A DNA stretch of 64,000 nucleotides. It comes from Paenibacillus terrigena DSM 21567 (lineage in GTDB: Bacteria; Bacillota; Bacilli; Paenibacillales; Paenibacillaceae). The DNA lies in assembly GCF_000374845.1 (NCBI RefSeq), contig NZ_KB895414.1:186001-250000 (forward strand), read 5' to 3'. The notes beneath the pieces are model-generated. The model worked only from the letters and a program-made list of their open reading frames with translations, ran no database searches and was not told where the DNA came from. Both the position numbers and the translations under genes were made by a program. Of this stretch, positions 58,420 to 64,000 are shown piece by piece (the stretch's first letter is position 1; every line of letters starts with the position of its first letter).

Positions 58420-58560
58420 TCATCCCCTATTTTTGAATCGTTCGAACTGCTTGAGTCCCACCCATTCGCTGCACTCGATACCCTTGGTTGGAAGAACTCC
58501 TTTCGCGTATGAAGGTCGGCAGCCGTACCAGGTCCTATCCCCATTTTTAGTCAATTGCAT
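58420..58560 (-). CDS. Candidate small protein or leader ORF before lplB, 46 aa
   Basis: ATG 58560 is seven bases after GAAAGGGGGGTG, one of the strongest ribosome sites in the window. The frame encodes 46 mostly polar residues beginning MQLTKNGDRTWYGCRPSYAK, with two Cys and no helix or signal. It stops at 58420, nine bases before the lplB start, so ribosomes could pass directly on. I do not recognise the sequence; it could be a translated leader controlling the importer operon, or a small protein. That it is translated is an inference from the ribosome site. Confidence 0.5.
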   Translation of the reverse strand: MQLTKNGDRTWYGCRPSYAKGVLPTKGIECSEWVGLKQFERFKNRG

Positions 58561-59020
58561 GCCAAGACACCCCCCTTTCTTAGATGTAAGCGGATTCACG
58601 TCATGTCGTGAATATCAATGAATCCATGTCATGATTAATACTTAAATCTTACTCTCCCGCCAATGTGAAGTTAATGACATTAATTTAGATTTCTTGATTT
58701 ATTTTACGAATTATTCCGTAACAATAAATTATATCATTGCGCTTACTCCGTTAATCCTTTTCCCCAGACCCTTGACGCCAGTTTGCTCTTTATAAAATTG
58801 TGAAAGATATGCTCGTCTGATTTCTAATCTGAACGTCTCTTGTGCAGGAATGATTGTCTTCATTCTGGATTCCACATTAAAACAGCGCTTCCAATGTGTC
58901 TCTACCGAGTTCGTTATCAGCCTCCTAATTAATCACATTTTATGGGTTTTTGATGTAGAAAAATACTGCACTCAGCAACGATTTCTGCACTCTATCAATG
59001 AAATTCATCGCAATGAGTGA
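58561..59020. other. Long intergenic region between lplB and the sensor kinase gene
   Basis: About 460 bases. It must hold the promoter of the importer operon but no clear -35/-10 was fixed. It contains an open frame without a canonical start (58729-58920, listed separately) and short AT-rich runs. No cre site was found. Confidence 0.45.
58729..58920 (-). pseudogene. Protein-like open frame with ribosome site but no normal start codon
   Basis: AGGAGG (58921-58926) is followed in frame by CTG, ATA, ACG and then 60 codons to TAA at 58729. The text (ETHWKRCFNVESRMK, then RLEIRRAYLSQFYKEQ) looks like real coding sequence. The first ATG in frame is 19 codons in (58863), with a poor site. It may be the tail of a decayed gene. 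I do not recognise the family. Confidence 0.3.
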
Positions 59021-59065
59021 AAAAAAAGAAAAAATAAAAGGTCAGCCAGAATTGGCTAACCTTTT
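59021..59065 (-). terminator. Terminator after the sensor kinase gene
   Basis: On the minus strand AAAAGGT-N-AGCCA attc TGGCT-N-ACCTTTT, then TATTTTTTCTTTTTTT. Confidence 0.8.
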
Positions 59066-59131
59066 AGCGCGATGTCCCAATGAACTTGGGCTTCAATATG
59101 CAGCTGATAGAATGCAAAAATGGAGGGCTGA

Positions 59132-60880
59132 TTAGATCAACTCTCCATCCTTGTCGCTGGTTAGAACAGACAGCTCCCGGTATAAAGGAATAACAACGCG
59201 AACCGTCGTCCCCACACCCAATTCGCTCTCGATCGTGATACCGAACGATTCTCCGAATTGCAGCTTGATCCGTTCATTCACATTTCGGATTCCATAACCA
59301 ATACTTTGACCTTCAGATCCAAATATTTTACTCACCGTCTCCTCGCTCATCCCGACGCCGTTATCGATGACTTTCATGACGATGGTTCCTTCTTCCTGAT
59401 AGGCGATGATCCGGATATGAAGGGGCTCTTCGGACATGGCATGCTCCAAGGCATTTTCAACGAACGGCTGTAAAATCAGCTTCACTGTATCGTATTCCAA
59501 GACAGAGAATTGAATGTCATAGCTGACATCCAGCCTGTCGACATGCTTTATCTTTTGAATGCCAATGTACGAGCGGACCTGCTGAATTTCCTCACGAATC
59601 GGGATGATCGATCTCCCCTGATTCAAGGTCAGACGATAGAACATGGCCAGCTCTGTGACCATTTGGTGGAGCTTCTCCGTTTCGCCTAAACGCGCGAGTC
59701 TGCTAATCGAAGATAATGTATTGTACAAAAAGTGCGGTTTAATTTGAGCCTGAAGTGCATCCAGCTCGGCTTCTTTCTTCTGCAAGTTGCTGATGTAGAC
59801 CTCCTGAATGAGGTCTTCTATATTCTCAGCCATTTCATTAAATGCTATGGCAATTTGCGCAAACTCATCCGAGCCAGAATATTGGACCCGCTTCGCAAAA
59901 TTCCCTTCCTGAAAGGCTCGGAGTGAGCGAACAATCCTGGAGATTTGCTTCGAAAACGTATTCGATATAATCGCGCTGATCACCACGAGTACCAAAAAAC
60001 TTGCTAAACAGACGAGTAGTGTAACATTCTTTACTTTCTGCGCAGCATGTTCCAACTCCTGAAGCGGAACAAGCGCCATAATACGCCATTTTGTTCCGTC
60101 GATGGGCTCATGAATCTGCATATAAGCTTCCGCCTCAGATTGCCAATGCTGCGGGAGCGGATTGCTCCTATTCTCGTATACAGTTTCGTTCTGCTCGTTG
60201 ATCACGGCGAAATACCCTGGGATGCCATCTCTGCTGTCGCTATAATTCAGGTTTCCAAATAAATCATCCATTTTGACGGTAATCCGCATCGTACCAATCG
60301 GCTTAATGGTCTGGAAATCCATCATCTTTCTAAGCCAAGAAACATTCCCAAATTTCGAATCCGAACCAACCTGCATCCATATGGAGTCTACAGGCATGTC
60401 GTCAAAACTTTTCACCCAATCCAGCTGCTCCATTCGAAGATAATGAATCAGATTATACCGTTTGCCATCCAAGAGTGGGTCTTCACCGGTCTCTGTATTA
60501 TAAATTTCCGGTAAGCTTTCATTATGCAATAACAAATCAATCACGACGTTATTCGGAGACAAGTTCAATGCCGATTCCAGCTTTGGAATGATCTTATCCT
60601 TAACGGTCTGATAACTTTCCAAGGGCTCATACCGTTTGTTGAATGCCCGCTGCAGCGACTGGTCCAGATAAAGCTGATTATCGACCTGCTCTACCGTTTT
60701 CATTCTTCTCTCAACATTATCGTTAGCCTGCTTTAACGTGCTTTTCACATTTTGAACCGTCTGCTCTTTTACATATTGTACAGAGGTATTATAAGCGTAA
60801 TAACCGATCGTAATAACTGGCACGATAACCAGGAGCATATAAGATGCCATTAGTTTATATCTGAAAGTGAACCGTTTCAT
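59132..60880 (-). CDS. Sensor histidine kinase, YesM-like
   Basis: A 582-residue membrane sensor. Two helices (about 10-30 and 285-308) bound an extracellular Cache-like sensor (about 35-280), followed by a HAMP region (about 310-365), the His_kinase box LQAQIKPHFLYNTLSSISRL (His near 383) and a C-terminal HATPase_c (about 470-575, VIDNGVGMSEE and GYGIRNVNERIKLQFG). This is the YesM/LytS-type kinase that pairs with AraC-type regulators for polysaccharide sensing. ATG 60880 overlaps the response-regulator stop by four bases. It probably senses a carbohydrate signal and controls the importer and glycosidase genes downstream. Confidence 0.92.
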   Translation of the reverse strand: MKRFTFRYKLMASYMLLVIVPVITIGYYAYNTSVQYVKEQTVQNVKSTLKQANDNVERRMKTVEQVDNQLYLDQSLQRAFNKRYEPLESYQTVKDKIIPKLESALNLSPNNVVIDLLLHNESLPEIYNTETGEDPLLDGKRYNLIHYLRMEQLDWVKSFDDMPVDSIWMQVGSDSKFGNVSWLRKMMDFQTIKPIGTMRITVKMDDLFGNLNYSDSRDGIPGYFAVINEQNETVYENRSNPLPQHWQSEAEAYMQIHEPIDGTKWRIMALVPLQELEHAAQKVKNVTLLVCLASFLVLVVISAIISNTFSKQISRIVRSLRAFQEGNFAKRVQYSGSDEFAQIAIAFNEMAENIEDLIQEVYISNLQKKEAELDALQAQIKPHFLYNTLSSISRLARLGETEKLHQMVTELAMFYRLTLNQGRSIIPIREEIQQVRSYIGIQKIKHVDRLDVSYDIQFSVLEYDTVKLILQPFVENALEHAMSEEPLHIRIIAYQEEGTIVMKVIDNGVGMSEETVSKIFGSEGQSIGYGIRNVNERIKLQFGESFGITIESELGVGTTVRVVIPLYRELSVLTSDKDGELI

Positions 60881-62451
60881 GGTTGACCACGGCCTTGTTT
60901 ACGATAATCGACCGGCGGAAGACCGAAGCTTTGCTTGAAATGTCTGCTGAACATCGTCAGATTCTGGTAACCTACCAGGTGCGCCGCTTCAAATATTTTC
61001 AATTTCGGGTCCTGAAGTAATTCCCGCGCTTTCTCCATCCGTTTCTTCGTGACAAAATCACTAAACTGTTCATCGGTTACCTCTTTGAACAAATAACCCA
61101 AATAGTTGGGTGAAAATCCGAACAGCTTGGCTACATTCCTGAGTTGCAGTGATTCTACCAGATTCGCTTCAACATATCTTTCAATTTCATCAATCAGCTT
61201 CCGGTTCGGATTTTTCTTCTTGTTATGCAGATGCTCAGAAACCTCATACAATTGCTTACGAAGCCACGACTTGATGTCGTCAATCGTCTCAAAATCGTAC
61301 AGTATGTTCAAATTTTTCAGTTCGATGCTTAATAGGTCATATAGACTGACGTTCAGTGATTGCAGGAAAAAATCCGTTTTGGAAACGACATACAACGCAA
61401 AATTATAAACTGATAACTTGTCCTTCAGGCGTTGCACCAATTCGAAAAGCTGTTCCAAGCTGTCATGAATGCGTACAAGGTCATAGTTCGCTGTGGCCTC
61501 AAACATCTTGTCCATGATCTGCTCCAGGTTAAGCGATGTTTGAACGATCTCGCCCGCCGTTTGCTCCTGCGTGATGACCCGACATTTGCCGATGAACATT
61601 TTCGTTGCAAGCGCCTCTCGGGCTTGTAGGTAGGACTCAGGGGCGTCTTGAAGGGAGGCGACCTCTGAGCCCAGTCCAACCGTAATGGTCAAATTGGAAT
61701 GGTTACAGACATGTTCAACCAAAGACTGCATCGCTTCCGCAGCATTGAGCCTTGCAGCGTTAATGACGATGACAACCTTATCATCACCTGTTTTACAATA
61801 AATCCCCAGCTGCCGGTCTTGAAGATAATCACTAATCAACCGAAATCCATGATCGATGGCGAATCTTCGCTGATCATCTGAAAACGCCTTCAACTTCCAG
61901 GCCATGTCATCCATTTCGATAATACCAACGCAGCATGGTCCGCCATGCCAATAGATTCCGCTTCTCTCATAAAGTCTGTACAGGGTGCTATAATCGATCG
62001 TCCGCCGAAGCCACTGATACATCATTTCATTCTGCAACAGCGGAATCGATGAGTCCAGTTGCTCTTCTTTCTTCATTTGTTCCTGTTCGTACTTCAATTG
62101 CTCTCTGACAAGCTGCAGCGTGTTCAGCAGCTCTTGATCATCCACAGGTTTTAGAATGTAAGAACTGGCATTCATCGCAATCGCTCTTTTGGCATATTGG
62201 AAATCCTGATGACCACTAATAAAAATGATTTTCAAATGGGGAAGCAAGCTTCTGGCCTGCTCGGCCATCTCCAATCCAGACATAATCGGCATCTGGATAT
62301 CGGTGATCAGAATATCAACTGGCTGTTCACGCAACAGGTTCAAGGCTGCCCCTCCCCCGTGTACAGCACCAACGATCGCCATGTCAAGCTGCTCCCAAGG
62401 GGTAAAACGCTGCAATACTTCCAAATCTAACTGTTCATCATCTACTAGCAA
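60877..62451 (-). CDS. AraC-type response regulator, YesN-like
   Basis: A 524-residue regulator: receiver domain (about 1-115) with phospho-acceptor Asp in ILITDIQMPIMSG (about 51) and Lys in YILKPVDD, a long central helical region (about 125-410), and a C-terminal AraC/XylS pair of HTHs (about 420-520, LRNVAKLFGFSPNYLGYLFKEVT and FEAAHLVGYQNLTMFSRHFKQ). The only canonical start in frame is TTG 62451, which cuts the first strand short; the usual start position is coded ATA (62461-62463), nine bases after AAGGA. A palindrome and 10-bp repeats lie upstream. It should activate the sugar genes of this locus. Confidence 0.9.
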   Translation of the reverse strand: MLVDDEQLDLEVLQRFTPWEQLDMAIVGAVHGGGAALNLLREQPVDILITDIQMPIMSGLEMAEQARSLLPHLKIIFISGHQDFQYAKRAIAMNASSYILKPVDDQELLNTLQLVREQLKYEQEQMKKEEQLDSSIPLLQNEMMYQWLRRTIDYSTLYRLYERSGIYWHGGPCCVGIIEMDDMAWKLKAFSDDQRRFAIDHGFRLISDYLQDRQLGIYCKTGDDKVVIVINAARLNAAEAMQSLVEHVCNHSNLTITVGLGSEVASLQDAPESYLQAREALATKMFIGKCRVITQEQTAGEIVQTSLNLEQIMDKMFEATANYDLVRIHDSLEQLFELVQRLKDKLSVYNFALYVVSKTDFFLQSLNVSLYDLLSIELKNLNILYDFETIDDIKSWLRKQLYEVSEHLHNKKKNPNRKLIDEIERYVEANLVESLQLRNVAKLFGFSPNYLGYLFKEVTDEQFSDFVTKKRMEKARELLQDPKLKIFEAAHLVGYQNLTMFSRHFKQSFGLPPVDYRKQGRGQP

Positions 62452-62489
62452 TACGTTATATATGGCAATCAGTCCTTATAAAAATGTAT

Positions 62490-62514
62490 AGAGTATACTA
62501 TAATAGTATACTCT
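62490..62514. promoter_or_regulatory. Perfect 25-bp palindrome upstream of the yesN-like gene
   Basis: AGAGTATACT-ATAAT-AGTATACTCT, 10-bp arms, about 13 bases before the AAGGA ribosome site. It overlaps probable -10 sequences (TATACT, TATAGT) and could be an operator. Confidence 0.6.
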
Positions 62515-62535
62515 TCCATTCGACAATTCTGTAGG

Positions 62536-62575
62536 TATTTGTTGCTATTTGTTACTATTTGTTACTATTTGTCGT
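62536..62575. repeat. Four tandem 10-bp repeats upstream of the yesN-like gene
   Basis: TATTTGTTGC, TATTTGTTAC, TATTTGTTAC, TATTTGTCGT: four units of one helical turn each, on the upstream side of the yesN-like promoter and 15 bases beyond the stop of the GH43-type gene. The spacing suggests phased protein binding. Confidence 0.7.
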
Positions 62576-62590
62576 TTAATTATAATCAGA

Positions 62591-64000
62591 TTATCCTGCC
62601 ACTTCTTCTGAACATGTTTCAGCATTAACTTCATTACTCCATTCACTATAACCAGCAACGTTTTTAGCCCTTACCTGTACCGTATGACTGGAGCGCGGTG
62701 AGAGACCCGTTTGTGAGAAATCACTAGTAATATTGCTAATAACACTGCCATCAAACATCATGTCATATTGCAGCGCTCCCGGTGATTCATCCCATTTCAT
62801 ATTTAGAATGGATTCATTTTCTGCCGCGACTGTCAAATTTTCTGGAACGGGAGGGATTTGAGGAAATTCTCCAGAACCAAACATAAACCAGTTCAGTTTG
62901 CACAGATCGTGATTCGCACCATGGAACACAAGATATACCTTTTGAATTCCAGTAACTTTTGTTGTAAGATCACTCTTCACATTGACATACTGGTTGATAT
63001 CACCTGTATTGGGAATAGGAAATGTACTTATTACATGACCATCAATGCTGTCAAGTCTTACCTCTATCGTACCTCCAGTGAATGAACTTGCTACTCGTGC
63101 ATTAAACCATGCTGCATCACCAGCACCAAAATCGACCTGATCATATTGCAACCAATCTCCGTCTTTCAGATTAGATATACTTAGATCATATTCACGGTTT
63201 GCATCATCACTTGTCCATTCTGTTTTGGCGTTGATTTGCAGTTCCTTATCGGATACAAACTTTTGATCATCATAGCGCTCCGCATCAATCTTTCTATTGA
63301 TACCGAAGAGGTTTCCCTGATTTTCTGTCGTTGTTAATTCAAAGGAATCTACATCTACATATCCGCCAAGCTTGATGGTTGCATACTTGAAAATACCGAA
63401 CCTCATTCCGACATAGGTTCCATATTGCATATCGTATCTTCCACCAAGTCTTGTAAAGTGGATGCCGTCTATACTATAGGAAAACTCCATTCGATATTCG
63501 TTTCTTGGCGTCTCAGCTCTGAACCATACTTCTTGAATGCTTTTGGGTAAGGTCAGGACTGCATGCTCAATCGAATTATCGTTAATCACGATCGACTGAT
63601 GACCTTCTTCATATTTCATTCCGATAAAAGTAAATTCTTTTTGCATCAAACATAGACCCGCTACATCACCATTCGCCATATGACTCACATCGAGCTTCAC
63701 GGTCCCTACACAATCCGGCCCAACGACGCGTTGCGTGAGCGTATTTCTGGCATAGGATAAATTATCGGTCACACTTGATGTATGCAGCCGCATAAATCCT
63801 GGTCTTTCTTCAAGACTCCATTTCCTGTTATCCGGATTGTGATTCCATTGCCACTGTAACCCTAATTTATTCGCGCTAAAATCATCCGAAGTTGGGAGTG
63901 CCTTAGGTTCAACATGCTCTACATTGGGTATGTTAGGGTTTCTATACGTAACAACGGCTTTTTCACCATCTACCTGTCCCATGTATGGCCAGCCATTCTT
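62591..64000 (-). CDS. GH43-type glycosidase, C-terminal part with CBM6-like and Fn3 modules (cut by window edge)
   Basis: The frame is open to the right window edge, so the N-terminal catalytic part is missing. The visible 469 or so residues give a beta-sandwich typical of GH43 C-terminal domains (about 30-235: DDFSANKLGLQWQWNHNPDNRKWSL and FTFIGMKYEEGHQSIVI), a CBM6-like module (about 245-375: YDDQKFVSDKELQINAKTEW, GDWLQYDQVDFG, and the closing NWFMFG) and an Fn3 domain (about 382-460). Such proteins are arabinofuranosidases or xylosidases. It belongs to the glycan locus and precedes the YesN-like gene on the same strand, with its own stop at 62591. Confidence 0.8.
   Translation of the reverse strand, partial: KNGWPYMGQVDGEKAVVTYRNPNIPNVEHVEPKALPTSDDFSANKLGLQWQWNHNPDNRKWSLEERPGFMRLHTSSVTDNLSYARNTLTQRVVGPDCVGTVKLDVSHMANGDVAGLCLMQKEFTFIGMKYEEGHQSIVINDNSIEHAVLTLPKSIQEVWFRAETPRNEYRMEFSYSIDGIHFTRLGGRYDMQYGTYVGMRFGIFKYATIKLGGYVDVDSFELTTTENQGNLFGINRKIDAERYDDQKFVSDKELQINAKTEWTSDDANREYDLSISNLKDGDWLQYDQVDFGAGDAAWFNARVASSFTGGTIEVRLDSIDGHVISTFPIPNTGDINQYVNVKSDLTTKVTGIQKVYLVFHGANHDLCKLNWFMFGSGEFPQIPPVPENLTVAAENESILNMKWDESPGALQYDMMFDGSVISNITSDFSQTGLSPRSSHTVQVRAKNVAGYSEWSNEVNAETCSEEVAG

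Overview
The window looks like a chromosomal segment of a spore-forming, low-to-moderate GC Firmicute of the Paenibacillus/Cohnella type. This rests on the leucine T-box leader, YtrA-type and YesM/YesN-type regulators, LplABC-like sugar transporters, a YjcZ-type sporulation miniprotein, an SLH-anchored glycosidase, strong AGGAGG ribosome sites and frequent TTG/GTG starts. No rRNA, tRNA, CRISPR array, phage or intact insertion sequence was seen. All function calls are read from motifs; no database search was possible.

Layout. 1-730: start of leuA (minus) behind a consensus promoter and T-box. 0.88-4 kb: cupin gene, then an overlapping four-gene operon (YtrA-like regulator, ABC ATPase, permease, methyltransferase). 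4-10 kb: SRPBCC protein with a palindromic operator, GH38-like glycosidase, serine hydrolase, MerR/TipAS regulator. 10-15.5 kb: two large secreted proteins, a DUF4855 protein with cohesin and dockerin modules and an SLH-anchored GH18 protein. 15.6-24 kb: DUF6526 protein, DrrAB-like exporter with its TetR regulator, methyltransferase, Nudix hydrolase, FMN reductase, atypical SDR, membrane M28 peptidase. 24-32 kb: UbiD-like decarboxylase divergent from squalene-hopene/sporulenol-type cyclase, arylamine N-acetyltransferase, and an ECF41 sigma factor coupled to an FAD oxidoreductase. 32-37 kb: LPXTG adhesin with its class D sortase. 37-45 kb: flavin reductase-like protein, Tet(L)-like efflux pump behind a leader peptide, GapB-type GAPDH, a PlsY-like acyltransferase/glycosyltransferase pair, guanine deaminase, YjcZ-type miniprotein. 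45-64 kb: carbohydrate locus with GH35, a GH2 enzyme carrying cohesin and dockerin, GH95, an LplABC-like importer, a YesM/YesN two-component system and a truncated GH43-type protein.

How the parts fit. The last 19 kb reads as one glycan-utilisation locus: the YesMN-type pair probably senses a polysaccharide product and drives the ABC importer and the GH95, GH2 and GH35 enzymes. The GH2 and DUF4855 proteins both end in cohesin, FIVAR and dockerin modules although no classical scaffoldin is visible, suggesting extracellular protein-protein assembly. The most informative regulatory signals are an ECF41-type promoter (TGTCACA-N16-CGTC) next to a sigma factor with all ECF41 hallmarks, a tet(L)-style leader with two competing hairpins, paired TetR operators, and a palindrome plus 10-bp tandem repeats upstream of the YesN-like gene. 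Several short reading frames (46 codons before lplB, 63 codons upstream of that, a fragment before the sortase) are unexplained.
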